Positions 36,520-49,852 of a stretch of 64,000 nt of DNA are shown here, piece by piece. The stretch comes from Liolophura sinensis (Eukaryota > Mollusca > Polyplacophora > Chitonida > Chitonidae): assembly GCF_032854445.1 (NCBI RefSeq), contig NW_027018126.1, forward strand, positions 1 to 64,000, given 5' to 3'. A program made the position numbers and the translations under genes. Position 1 is the first letter of the stretch. Each line of letters begins with the position of its first letter. The notes below the pieces were generated by a model that saw nothing but the letters and a program-made list of their open reading frames with translations, was not told the DNA's origin and searched no databases.

Positions 36520-38950
36520 GCTAATCCGACGTATTTTGTGCGAGAAATCGAATGGTGCAAACCGCGTTGCTCTCTGACCAATACTTTTGGCTGTAGAGAC
36601 AATTGAATGATCATTTATGTCATAATCACGTGCCCAGTAACGGCTCTTACTCCATGGAACCAAGGGATATTTGCAATTTTTTAACTGCTGCCGATGCCTG
36701 GCCCAATTCCGCATCTTTTGGCACCTTATAAATGTGGGTCAGTGTTCAGTTGTACTTTTTACAGCAGACTGTATCAAGTACCTTGTGTTTTTTATGTACA
36801 AATTTTCTGGTTTTTCTACACGTAGATAAAGACATTGAGATTGTCTTAGACTTAGAAGTAAGACAATTGCTGGTGAGTTAAATGGGCTTAGCCCAAAGAT
36901 TTGACGTCTTCTTGGCTACCGAAGGGCACATAACTTATAGTCAAAAGTTGAATATAGTAATGACCAGTCGCGATTGTACAGAGTACAGTGTAGCCGATTT
37001 CAATTACAAAAAGACCAGGTAAAAATGCAAAAGTGAAAAACTGTTCCAGTGCTGCTGGTAAGAGGCTAATCCGACGTATTTTGTGACGAGAAATCGAATG
37101 GTGCAAACCGCGTTGCTCTCCGACCAATACTTTTGGCTGTAGTGACAATTGAATGATCATTGATGTCATAATCACGTGCCCAGCAACGGCTCTTACTCCA
37201 TGGAAACCAGGGATATTTGCAATTTTTCAACAGCTGCCGATGCCTGGCCCAATTCCGCATCTTTTGGCACCTTATAAATGTGGGTCAGTGTTTAGTTGTA
37301 CTTTTTACAGCAGACTGTATCAAGTACCTTGTGTTTTTTATGTACAAATGGTGTGGTTTTTCTACACGTAGATAAAGACATTGAGATTGTCTTGGACTTA
37401 GAAATAAGACAATTGCTGGGTGAGTTAAATGGGCTTAGCCCAAAGATTTGACGTCTTCTGGGCTACCGAAGGGGACATAACTTATAGTTAAAGTTGAATG
37501 TAGTAATGACCAGTCACGATTGTACAGAGTACAGTGTAGCCGATTTCAATTAACAAAAAGACCAGGCAAAAATGCAAAAGTGGAAAAACTGTTCCAGTGC
37601 TGCTGGTAAGAGGCTAATCCGACGTATTTTGTGACGAGAAATCGAATGGTGCAAACCGCGTTGCTCTCCGACCAATACTTTTGGCTGGAGTGACAATTGA
37701 ATGATCATTGATGTCATATTCACGTGCCCAGCAACGGCTCTTACTCCATGGAAACCAGGGATATTTGCAATTTTTTAACAGCTGCCGATGCCTGGCCCAA
37801 TTCCGCATCTTTAGGCACCTTATTCATGTGGGTCTGTGGTCAGTTGAACTTTTTACAGTCAGGACTGTATCAAGTACCTTGTGTTTTTTATGTACAAATG
37901 GTCTGGTTTTCTACACGTAGATAAAGACATTGAGATTGTCTTGCACTTAGAAGTAAGGACAATTGCTGGGTGAGTTAAATGGGCTTAGCCCAAAGATTTG
38001 ACGTCTTCTGGGCTACCGAAGGGCACATAACTTATAGTCAAAAGTTGAATATAGTAATGACCAGTCGCGATTGTACAGAGTACAGTGTAGCCGATTTCAA
38101 TTAACAAAAAGACCAGGTAAAAATGCAAAAGTGGAAAAACTGTTCCAGTGCTACTAGTAAGAGGCTAATCCGACGTATTTTGTGGCGAGAAATCGAATGG
38201 TGCAAACCGCGTTGCTCTCCGACCAATACTTTTGGCTGTATAGACAATTGAATGATCATTGATGGGCTCTTACTCCATGGAAACCAGGGATATTTGCAAT
38301 TTTTTAACTGCTGCCGATGCCTGGCCCAATTCCGCATCTTTTGGCACCTTATAAATGTGGGTCAGTGTTCAGTTGTACTTTTTACAGCAGACTGTATCAA
38401 GTACCTTGTGTTTTTTATGTACAAATGGTCTGGTTTTTCTACACGTAGATAAAGACATTGAGATTGTCTTAGACTTAGAAGTAAGACAATTGCTGGGTGA
38501 GTTAAATGGGCTTAGCCCAAAGATTTGACGTCTTCTGGGCTACCGAAGGGCACATAACTTATAGTCAAAAGTTGAATATAGTAATGACCAGTCGCGATTG
38601 TACAGAGTACAGTGTAGCCGATTTCAATTAACAAAAAGACCAGGTAAAAATGCAAAAGTGGAAAAACTGTTCCAGTGCTGCTGGTAAGAGGCTAATCCGA
38701 CGTATTTTGTGACGAGAAATCGAATGGTGCATACCGCGTTGCTCTCCGACCAATACTTTTGGCTGTAGTGACAATTGAATGATTATTGATGTCATAATCA
38801 CGTGCCCAGCAACGGCTCTTACTCCATGGAAACCAGGGATATTTGCAATTTTTTAACAGCTGCCGATGCCTGGCCCAATTCCGCATCTTTTGGCACCTTA
38901 TAAATGTGGGTCAGTGTTTAGTTGTACTTTTTACAGCAGACTGTATCAAG
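36520..38950 (+). repeat. Long-range duplication inside the C-T-D domain, copy 2
   Basis: This is the partner of 32680-35130. It keeps the same rare marks in the same order and differs by small indels, for example TACAGTCAGGACTG at 37855, and by the 22-bp loss at 38264. The T unit at 36521 is very similar to the T unit at 35971 just before it: both are followed by ACAAATTTTCTG and TCTTCTTGGC. A single-unit duplication at that point probably created the four-unit register. Confidence 0.82.
38264..38265. other. 22-bp deletion in one unit
   Basis: GATCATTGATG is joined directly to GGCTCTTACTCC. The 22 bases that normally lie between them, including the CACGTG motif, are missing. This is why the spacing between anchors 38165 and 38692 is only 527 bp, the shortest in the window. 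The partner unit seven units upstream (after 34323) is intact, so the loss came after that duplication or is an assembly error. Confidence 0.8.
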
Positions 38951-41900
38951 TACCTTGTGTTTTTTATGTACAAATGGTCTGGTTTTTCTACACGTAGATA
39001 AAGACATTGAGATTGTCTTGCACTTAGAAGTAAGACAATTGCTGGGTGAGTTAAATGGGCTTAGCCCAAAGATTTGACGTCTTCTGGGCTACCGAAGGGC
39101 ACATAACTTATAGTCAAAAGTTGAATATAGTAATGACCAGTCGCGATTGTACAGAGTACAGTGTAGCCGATTTCAATTAACAAAAAGACCAGGTAAAGAT
39201 GCAAAAGTAGAAAAAACTGTTCCAGTGCTGCTGGTAAGAGGCTAATCCGACGTATTTTGTGACGAGAAATCGAATGGTGCAAACCGCGTTGCTCTCCGAC
39301 CAATACTTTTGGCTGTAGTGACAATTGAATGATCATTGATGTCATAATCACGTGCCCAGCAACGGCTCTTACTCCATGGAAACCAGGGATATTTGCAATT
39401 TTTTAACAGCTGCCGATGCCTGGCCCAATTCCGCATCTTTTTGGCACCTTATAATGTGGGTCAGTGTTTAGTTGTACTTTTTACAGCAGACTGTATCAAG
39501 TACTTGTGTTTTTTATGTACAATGGTCTGGTTTTTCTACACGTAGATAAAGACATTGAGATTGTCTTGGACTTAGAAATAAGACAATTGCTGGGTGAGTT
39601 AAATGGGCTTAGCCCAAAGATTTCAGGTCTTCTGGGCTACCGAAGGGCACATAACTTATAGTTAAAAGTTGAATATAGTAATGACCAGTCACGATTGTAC
39701 AGAGTACAGTGTAGCCGATTTCAATTAACAAAAAGACCAGGTAAAAATGCAAAAGTGGAAAAACTGTTCCAGTGCTGCTGGTAAGAGGCTAATCCGACGT
39801 ATTTTGTGACGAGAAATCGAATGGTGCAAACCGCGTTGCTCTCCGACCAATACTTTTGGCTGTAGTGACAATTGAATGATCATTGATGTCATATTCACGT
39901 GCCAGCAACGGCTCTTACTCCATGGAAACCAGGGATATTTGCAATTTTTTTAACAGCTGCCGATGCCTGGCCCAATTCCGCATCTTTAGGCACCTTATTC
40001 ATGTGGGTCTGTGGTCAGTTGAACTTTTTACAGCAGACTGTATCAAGTACCTTGTGTTTTTTATGTACAAATGGTCTGGTTTTTTCTACACGTAGATAAA
40101 GACATTGAGATTGTCTTGCACTTAGAAGTAAGACAATTGCTGGGTGAGTTAAATGGGCTTAGCCCAAAGATTTGACGTCCTTCTGGGCTACCGAAGGGCA
40201 CATAACTTATAGTCAAAAGTTGAATATAGTAATGACCAGTCGCGATTGTACAGAGTACAGTGTAGTCGATTTCAATTAACAAAAGAGCAGGTTAAAATGC
40301 AAAAGTGGAAAAACTGTTCCAGTGCTACTAGTAAGAGGCTAATCCGACGTATTTTGTGGCTGAGAAATCGAATGGTGCAAGCCGCGTTTGCTCTCTGACC
40401 AATACTTTTGGCTGTAGAGACAATTGAATGATCATTATGTCATAATCACGTGCCCAGTAACGGCTCTTACTCCATGGAAACTAGGGATGTTTGCAATTTT
40501 TTAACTGCTGCCGATGCCTGGGCCCAATTCCGCATCTTTTGGCACCTTATAAATGTGGGTCAGTGTTCAGTTGTACTTTTTACAGCAGACTGTATCAAGT
40601 ACCTTGTGTTTTTTATGTACAAATGGTGTGGTTTTTCTACACGTAGATAAAGACATTGAGATTGTCTTAGACTTAGAAGTAAGACAATTGCTGGGTGAGT
40701 TAAATGGGCTTAGCCCAAAGATTTGACGTCTTCTGGGCTACCGAAGGGCACATAACTTTATAGTCAAAAGTTGAATATAGTAATGACCAGTCGCGATTGT
40801 ACAGAGTACAGTGTAGCCGATTTCAATTAACAAAAAGACCAGATAAAAATGCAAAAGTGGAAAAACTGTTCCAGTGCTGCTGGTAAGAGGCTAATCCGAC
40901 GTATTTTGTGACGAGAAATCGAATGGTGCAAACCGCGTTGCTCTCCGACCAATACTTTTGGCTTGTAGTGACAATTGAATGATCATTGATGTCATAATCA
41001 CGTGCCCAGCAACGGCTCTTACTCCATGGAAACCAGGGATATTTGCAATTTTTTAACTGCTGCCGATGCCTGGCCCAATTCCGCATCTTTGGCACCTTAT
41101 AAATGTGGGTCAGTGTTTAGTTGTACTTTTTACAGCAGACTGTATCAAGTACCTTGTGTTTTTTATGCACAAATGGTCTGGTTTTTCTACACGTAGATAA
41201 AGACATTGAGATTGTCTTGCACTTAGAAATAAGACAATTGCTGGGTGAGTTAAATGGGGCTTAGCCCAAAGATTTCAGGTCTTCTGGGCTACCGAAGGGC
41301 ACATAACTTATAGTCAAAAGTTGAATATAGTAATGACCAGTCGCGATTGTACAGAGTACAGTGTAGCCGATTTCAATTAACAAAAAGACCAGGCAAAAAT
41401 GCAAAAGTGGAAAAACTGTTCCAGTGCTGCTGGTAAGAGGCTAATCCGACGTATTTTGTGACGAGAAATCGAATGGTGCAAACCGCGTTTGCTCTCCGAC
41501 CAATACTTTTGGCTGTAGAGACAATTGAATGATCATTGATGTCATATTCACGTGCCCAGCCAACGGCTCTTACTCCATGGAAACCAGGGATATTTGCAAT
41601 TTTTTAACAGCTGCCGATGCCTGGCCCAATTCCGCATCTTTAGGCACCTTATTCATGTGGGTCTTGTGGTCAGTTGAACTTTTTACAGCAGACTGTATCA
41701 AGTACCTTGTGTTTTTTATGTACAAATGGTCTGGTTTTTCTACACGTAGATAAAGACATTGAGATTGTCTTGCACTTAGAAGTAAGACAATTGCTGGGTG
41801 AGTTAAATGGGCTTAGCCCAAAGATTTGACGTCTTCTGGGCTACCGAAGGGCACATAACCTTATAGTCAAAAGTTGAATATAGTAATGACCAGTCGCGAT

Positions 41901-44745
41901 TGTACAGAGTACAGTGTAGCCGATTTCAATTAACAAAAAGACCAGGTAAAAATGCAAAAGTGGAAAAAACTGTTCCAGTGCTACTAGTAAGAGGCTAATC
42001 CGACGTATTTTGTGGCTGAGAAATCGAATGGTGCAAACCGCGTTGCTCTCTGACCAATACTTTTGGCTGTAGAGACAATTGAATGATCATTTATGTCATA
42101 ATCACGTGCCCAGTAACGGCTCTTACTCCATGGAAACCAGGGATATTTGCAATTTTTTAACTGCTGCCGATGCCCTGGCCCAATTCCGCATCTTTTGGCA
42201 CCTTATAAATGTGGGTCAGTGTTCAGTTGTACTTTTTACAGCAGACTGTATCAAGTACCTTGTGTTTTTTATGTAACAATTTTCTGGTTTTTCTACACGT
42301 AGATAAAGACATTGAGATTGTCTTAGACTTAGAAGTAAGACAATTGCTGGGTGAGTTAAATGGCTTAGCCCAAAGATTTGACGTCTTCTTAGCTACCGAA
42401 GGGCACATAACTTATAGTCAAAAGTTGAATATAGTAATGACCAGTCGCGATTGTACAGAGTACAGTGTAGCCGATTTCAATTAACAAAAAGACCAGGTAA
42501 AAATGCCAAAAGTGGAAAAAACTGTTCCAGTGCTGCTGGTAAGAGGCTAATCCGACGTATTTTGTGACGAGAAATCGAATGGTGCAAACCGCGTTGCTCT
42601 CCGACCAATACTTTTGGCTTGTAGTGACAATTGAATGATCATTGATGTCATAATCACGTGCCCAGGCAACGGCTCTTACTCCATGGAAACCAGGGATATT
42701 TGCAATTTTTCAACAGCTGCCGATGCCTGGCCCAATTCCGCATCTTTTGGCACCTTATAAATGTGGGTCAGTGTTTAGTTGTACTTTTTACAGCAGACTG
42801 TATCAAGTACCTTGTGTTTTTTATGTACAAATGGTGTGGTTTTTCTACACGTAGATAAAGACATTGAGATTGTCTTGCACTTAGAAGTAAGACAATTGCT
42901 GGGTGATTTAAATGGGCTTAGCCCCAAAGATTTGACGTCTTCTGGGCTACCGAAGGGCACATAACTTATAGTCAAAAGTTGAATATAGTAATGACCAGTC
43001 GCGATTGTACAGAGTACAGTGTAGCCGATTTCAATTAACAAAAAGAGCAGGTAAAAATGCAAAGTGGAAAAACTGTTCAGTGCTACTAGTAAGAGACTAA
43101 TCCGTCGTATTTTGTGGGCTGAGAAATCGAATGGTGCAAACCGCGTTGCTCTCTGACCAATACTTTTGGCTGTAGAGACAATTGAATGATCATTTATGTC
43201 ATAATCACGTGCCTAGTAACGGCTCTTACTCCATGGAAACCAGGGATATTTGCAATTTTTTAACTGCTGCCGATGCCTGGCCCAATTCCGCATCTTTTGG
43301 CACCTTATAAATGTGGGTCAGTGTTCAGTTGTACTTTTTACAGCAGACTGTATCAAGTACCTTGTGTTTTTTATGTACAAATGGTCTGGTTTTTCTACAC
43401 GTAGATAAAGACATTGAGATTGTCTTAGACTTAGAAGTAAGACAATTGCTGGGTGAGTTAAATGGGCTTAGCCCAAAGATTTGACGTCTTCTGGGCTACC
43501 GAAGGGCACATAACTTATAGTCAAAAGTTGAATATAGTAATGACCAGTCGCGATTGTACAGAGTACAGTGTAGCCGATTTCAATTAACAAAAAGACCAGG
43601 TAAAAATGCAAAAGTGGAAAAACTGTTCCAGTGCTGATGGTAAGAGGCTAATCCGACGTATTTTGTGACGAGAAATCGAATGGTGCAAACCGCGTTGCTC
43701 TCCGACCAATACTTTTGGCTGTAGTGACAATTGAATGATCATTTATGTCATAATCACGTGCCCAGCAACGGCTCTTACTCCATGGAAACCAGGGATATTT
43801 GCAATTTTTTAACAGCTGCCGATGCCTGGCCCAATTCCGCATCTTTTGGCACCTTATAAATGTGGGTCAGTGTTTAGTTGTACTTTTTACAGCAGACTGT
43901 ATCAAGTACCTTGTGTTTTTTATGTACAAATGGTCTGGTTTTTCTACACGTAGATAAAGACATTGAGATTGTCTTGCACTTAGAAGTAAGACAATTGCTG
44001 GGTGAGTTAAATGGGCTTAGCCCAAAGATTTGACGTCTTCTTGGCTACCGAAGGGCACATAACTTATAGTCAAAAGTTGAATATAGTAGTGACCAGTCGC
44101 GATTGTACAGAGTACAGTGTAGCCGATTTCAATTAACAAAAAGACCAGGTAAAAATGCAAAAGTGGAAAAACTGTTCCAGTGCTATGGGTAAGAAGCTAA
44201 TCCGACGTATTTTGTGGCGAGAAATCGAATGGTGCAAACCGCGTTGCTCTCTGACCAATACTTTTGGCTGTAGAGACAATTGAATGATCATTTATGTCAT
44301 AATCACGTGCCCAGTAACGGCTCTTACTCCATGGAAACTAGGGATATTTGCAATTTTTTAACTGCTGCCGATGCCTGGCCCAATTCCGCATCTTTTGGCA
44401 CCATATAAATGTGGGTCACTGTTCAGTTGTACTTTTTACAGCAGACTGTATCAAGTACCTTGTGTTTTTTATGTACAAATGGTCTGGTTTTTCTACACGT
44501 AGATAAAGACATTGAGATTGTCTTGCACTTAGAAGTAAGACAGTTGCTGGGTGAGTTAAATGGGCTTAGCCCAAAGATTTGACGTCTTCTGGGCTACCGA
44601 AGGGCACATAACTTATAGTCAAAAGTTGAATATAGTAATGACCAGTCGCGATTGTACAGAGTACAGTGTAGCCGATTTCAATTAACAAAAAGACCAGGTA
44701 AAAATGCAAAAGTGGAAAAACTGTTCCAGTGCTGCTGGTAAGAGG

Positions 44746-47700
44746 CTAATCCGACGTATTTATTGACGAGAAATCGAATGGTGCAAACCGCGTTGCTCTC
44801 CGACCAATACTTTTGGCTGTAGTGACAATTGAATGATCATTGATGTCATAATCACGTGCCCAGCAACGTCTCTTACTCCATGGAAACCAGGGAAATTTGC
44901 AATTTTTCAACAGCTGCCGATGCCTGGCTCAATTCCGCATCTTTGGCACCTTACTGAAGTGGGTCAGTGTTCAGTTGTACTTTTTACAGCAGACTGTATC
45001 AAGTACCTTGTGTTTTTCACGTACAAATGGTGTGGTTTTTCTACACGTAGATAAAGACATTGAGATTGTCTTGGACTTAGAAGTAAGGCAATTGCTGGGT
45101 GAGTTAAATGGGCTTAGCCCAAAGATTTCAGGTCTTCTGGGCTACCGAAGGGCACATAACTTATAGTCAAAAGTTGAATATAGTAATGACCAGTCGCGAT
45201 TGTACAGAGTACAGTGTAGCCGATTTCAATTAACAAAAAGACCAGGCAAAAATACAAAATTCGAAAAATTGTTCCAGTGCTGCTGGTAAGAGGCTAATCC
45301 GACGTATTTTGTGACGACAAATCGAATGGTGCAAACCGCGTTGCTCTCCGACCAATACTTTTGGCTGTAGTCACAACTGAATGATCATTGATGTCATATT
45401 CACGTGCCCAGCAACGGCTCTTACTCCATGGAAACCAGGAAAATTTGCAATTTTTCAACAGCTGCCGATGCCTGGCTAAATTCCGCATCTTTTGGCACCT
45501 TATTCATATGGGTCTGTTGTCAGGTGTACTTTTTACAGCAGACTGTATCAAGTACCTTGTGTTTTTCACGTACAAATGGTGTGGTTTTTCTACACGTAGA
45601 TAAAGACATTGAGATTGTCTTGGACTTAGAAGTAAGACAATTGCTGGGTGAGTTAAATGGGCTTGGCCCAAAGATTTCAGGTCTTCTGGGCTACCGAAGG
45701 GAACATAACTTATAGTCAAAAGTTGAATATAGTAATGACCAGTCGCGATTGTACAGAGTACAGTGTAGTCGATTTCAATTAACAAAAAGACCAGGCCAAA
45801 ATGCAAAAGCGGAAAAACTGTTCCAGTGCTGCTGGTAAGAGGCTAATCCGACGTATTTTGTGACGAGAAATCGAATGGTGCAAACCGAGTTGCTCTCCGA
45901 CCAATACTTTTGGCTGTAGTGACAATTCAATGATCATTTATGTCATAATCACGTGCCCAGCAACGTCTCTTATTCCATGGAAACCAAAGAAATTTGCAAT
46001 TTTTCAACAGCTGCCGATGCCTGGCTCAATTCCGCATCTTTTGGCACCTTACTGAAGTGGGTCAGTATTCAGTTGAACTTTTTACAGCAGACTGTATCAA
46101 GTACCTTGTGTTTTTCATGTACAAATGGTGTGGTTTTTCTACACGTAGATAAAGACATTGAGATTGTCTTCAACTTAGAAGTAAGGCAATTGCTGGGTGA
46201 GTTAAATGGGCTTAGCCCAAAGATTTCAGGTCTTCTGGGTTACCGAAGGGCACATAACCTATAGTCAAAAGTTGAATATAGTAATGACCAGTCGCGATGG
46301 TACATAGTACAGTGTAGCCGATTTCAATTAACAATAAGACCAGGTAAAAATGGAAAAGTGGAAAAACTGTTGCAGTGCTGCTGGTAAGAGGGTAATCCGA
46401 CGTATTTTGTGACGAGAAATCGAATGGTGCAAACCGCGTTGCTCTCCGACCAATACTTTTGGCTGTAGTGACAATTCAATGATCATTGATGTCAAAATCA
46501 CGTGAACAGCAACGGCTCTTACTCCATGGAAACCAGGGATATTTGCAATTTTTTAACAGCTGCCGATGCCTGGCTAAATTCCGCATCTTTTGGCATCTGA
46601 TAAATGTGGGTAAGTGTTTATTTGTACTTTTTACAGCAGAGTGTATCAAGTACCTTGTGTTTTTTATGTACAAATGGTGTGGTTTTTCTACACGTAGATA
46701 AAGACATTGAGATTGTCTTGGACTTAGAAATAAGACAATTGCTGGGTGAGTTAAATGGGCTTAGCCCAAAGATTTCAGGTCTTCTGGGCTACCGAAGGGC
46801 ACATAACTTATAGTCAAAAGTTGAATATAGTAATGACCAGTCGCGATTGTACAGAGTGCAGTGTAGCCGATTTCAATTAACAAAAACACCAGGCAAAAAT
46901 GCAAAAGTGGAAAAACTGTTCCAGTGCTGCTGGTAAGAGGCTAATCCGACGTATTTTGTGACGAGAAATCGAATGGTGCAAACCGCGTTGCTCTCTGACC
47001 AATACTTTTGGCTGTAGCGACAATTGAATGATCATTGATGTCATAATCACGTGCACAGCAACGGCTCTTACTCCATGGAAACCAGGGATATTTGCAATTT
47101 TTTAACAGCTGCCGATGCCTGGCCCAATTCCGCATCTTTTGGCACCTTATTCATGTGGGTCTGTGGTCAGTTGAACTTTTTACAGCAGACTGTATCAAGT
47201 ACCTTGTGTTTTTTATGTACAAATGGTCTGGTTTTTCTACACGTAGATAAAGACATTGAGATTGTCTTGCACTTAGAAGTAAGACAATTGCTGGGTGAGT
47301 TAAATGGGCTTAGCCCAAAGATTGGACGTCTTCTGGGCTACCGAAAGGCACATAACTTATAGTCAAAAGTTGAATATAGTAATGACCAGTCGCGATTGTA
47401 CAGAGTACAGTGTAGCCGATTTCAATTAACAATAAGACCAGGTAAAAATGCAAAAGTGGAAAAACTGTTCCAGTGCAGCTGGTAAGAGGCTAATCCGACG
47501 TATTTTGTGACGAGAAATCGAATGGTACAATCCGCGTTGCTCTCCGACCAATTCTTTTGGCTGTAGCGACAATTCAATGATCATTTATGTCATAATCACG
47601 TACCCAGCCACGTGTCTTACTCCATGGAAACCAGGGAAATTTGCAATTTTTCAACAGCTGCCGATGCCTGGCTCAATTCCGCATCTCTTGGCACCTTACT

Positions 47701-47857
47701 GAAGTGGGTCAGTGTTCAGTTGTACTTTTTACAGCAGACTGTATCAAGTACCTTGTGTTTTTCACGTACAAATGGTGTGGTTTTTCTACACGTAGATGAA
47801 GACATTGAGATTGTCTTGCACTTAGAAGTAAGGCAATTGCTGGGTGAGTTAAATGGG
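44746..47857 (+). repeat. A-type right segment
   Basis: Anchors are 44746, 45294, 45843, 46392, 46941 and 47490, all 548 or 549 bp apart. Variants switch abruptly at about 44870 from B-type to A-type (GGGAAATTTGC, GGCTCAATTCC, ACTGAAGTGGG). Point substitutions are more numerous here than in the core, for example GACGACAAATCG at 45313, ACCGAGTTGC at 45884 and GGCATCTGATAAATG at 46592, but indels are rare. I see no multimer repeat inside the segment. Confidence 0.85.
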
Positions 47858-49850
47858 CTTGACCCAAAGATTTCAGGTCTTCTGGGCTACCGAAGGGCAC
47901 ATAACTTATAGTCAAAAGTTGAATATAGTAATGACCAGTCGCGATTGTACAGAGTACAGTGTAGCCGGTTTCAATTAACAAAAACACCAGGCAAAAATGC
48001 AAAAGTGGAAAAACTGTTCCAGTGCTACTAGTAAGAGGCTAATCCGACGTATTTTGTGGAGAGAAATCGAATGGTGCAATCCGCGTTGCTCTCCGACCAA
48101 TACTTTTGGCTGTAGCGACAATTGAATGATCATTTATGTCATAATCATGTGCGTAGCAACGGCTCTTACTCCATGGAAACCAGGAAAATTTGCAATTTTT
48201 CAACAGCTGCGAATGCCTGGCTAAATTCCGCATCTTTTGGCACCTTATTCATGTGGGTCTGTTGTCAGTTGTACTTTTTACAGCAGACTGTATCAAGTAC
48301 CTTGTGATTTTTATGTACAAAAGGTCTGGTTTTTCTACACGTAAATAAAGACATTGAGATTGTCTTGCACTTAGAAGTAAGACAATTGCTGGGTGAGTTA
48401 AATGGGCTTGGCCCAAAGATTTCAGGTCTTCTGGGCTACCGAAGGGCACATAACTTATAGTCAAAAGTTGAATATAGTAATGACCAGTCGCGATTGTACA
48501 GAGTACAGTGTAGTCGATTTCAATTAACAAAAAGACCAGGCAAAAATGCAAAAGTGGAAAAAATGTTTCAGTGCTGCTGGTAAGAGGCTAATCCGAGGTA
48601 TTTTGTGACGAGAAATCGAATGGTGCAAACCGCGTTGCTCTCCGACCAATTCTTTTGGCTGTAGTGACAATTCAATGATCATTGATGTCATAATCACGTG
48701 CCCAGCAACGTCTCTTACTCCATGGAAACCAGGGAAATTTGCAATTTTTCAACAGCTGCCGATGCCTGGCTCAATTCCGCATCTTTTGGCACCTTACTGA
48801 AGTGGGTCAGTGTTCAGTTGTACTTTTTACAGCAGACTGTATCAGATACCTTGTGTTTTTCACGTACAAATGGTGTGGTTTTTCTACACGTAGATAAAGA
48901 CATTGAGATTGTCTTGGACTTAGAAATAAGACAATTGCTGGGTGAGTTAAATGGGCTTGACCCAAAGATTTCAGGTCTTCTGGGCTACCGAAGGGCACAT
49001 AACTTATAGTCAAAAGTTGAATATAGTAATGACCAGTCGCGATTGTACAGAGTACAGTGTAGCCGGTTTTAATTAACAAAAACACCAGGCAAAAATGCAA
49101 AAGTGGAAAAACTGTTCCAGTGCTACTAGTAAGAGGCTAATCCGACGTATTTTGTGACGAGAAATCGAATGGTGCAATCCGCTTTGCTCTCCGACCAATA
49201 CTTTTGGCTGTAGCGACAATTGAATGATCATTTATGTCATAATCACGTGCGTAGCAACGGCTCTTACTCCATGGAAACCAGGGAAATTTGCAATTTTTTC
49301 AACAGCTGCCGATGCCTGGCTAAATTCCGCATCTTTTGGCACCTTATAAATGCGGGTCAGTGTTCAGTTGTACTTTTTACAGCAGACTGTATCAAGTGTC
49401 TTGTGTTTTTCACGTACAAATGGTGTGGTTTTTCTACACGTAGATAAAGACATTGAGATTGTCTTGCACTTAGAAGTAAGGCAATTGCTGGGTGAGTTAA
49501 ATGGGCTTGGCCCAAAGATTTGTCGTCTTCTGGGCTACCGAAGGGCACATAACTTATAGTCAAAAGTTGAATATAGTAATGACCAGTCGCGATTGTACAG
49601 AGTACAGTGTAGCCGATTTCAATTAACAAAAAGACCAGGTAAAAATGCAAAAGTGGAAAAACTGTTCCAGTGCTGCTGGTAGGAGGCTAATCCGACGTAT
49701 TTTGTGACGAGAAATCGAATGGTGCAAACCGCGTTGCTCTCCGACCAATACTTTTGGCTGTAGTGACAATTGAATGATCATTGATGTCATAATCACGTGC
49801 CCAGCAACGTCTCTTACTCCATGGAAACCAGGGAAATTTGCAATTTTTCA

Positions 49851-49852
49851 AG
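49851..49852. other. 16-bp deletion in one unit
   Basis: CAATTTTTCAA is joined directly to GCTCAATTCCGC, removing the CAGCTGCCGATGCCTG that the partner unit retains near 54260. The local spacing is 538 bp because a few single-base insertions follow (for example at 49926 and 49975). It lies at the start of an indel-rich zone, so a sequencing or assembly cause is possible. Confidence 0.75.

Larger units (their letters stand above)
31029..44745 (+). repeat. C-T-D trimer domain
   Basis: In order: T 31029, D-like 31578, C 32127, T 32676, D 33225, C 33774, T 34323, D 34872, C 35421, T 35971, T 36521, D 37066, C 37614, T 38165, D 38692, D 39242, C 39789, T 40339, D 40891, C 41441, T 41995, D 42547, T 43097, D 43648, T 44197. 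The base multimer is C-T-D, about 1647 bp. Extra T or D units make some registers tetramers, and C units drop out after 41441. C units carry CTTTAGGCACC, and T units GCTACTAGTAAG with CCCAGTAACGG. Three successive registers from 32127 to 35421 run at exactly 549 bp per unit. Confidence 0.88.
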
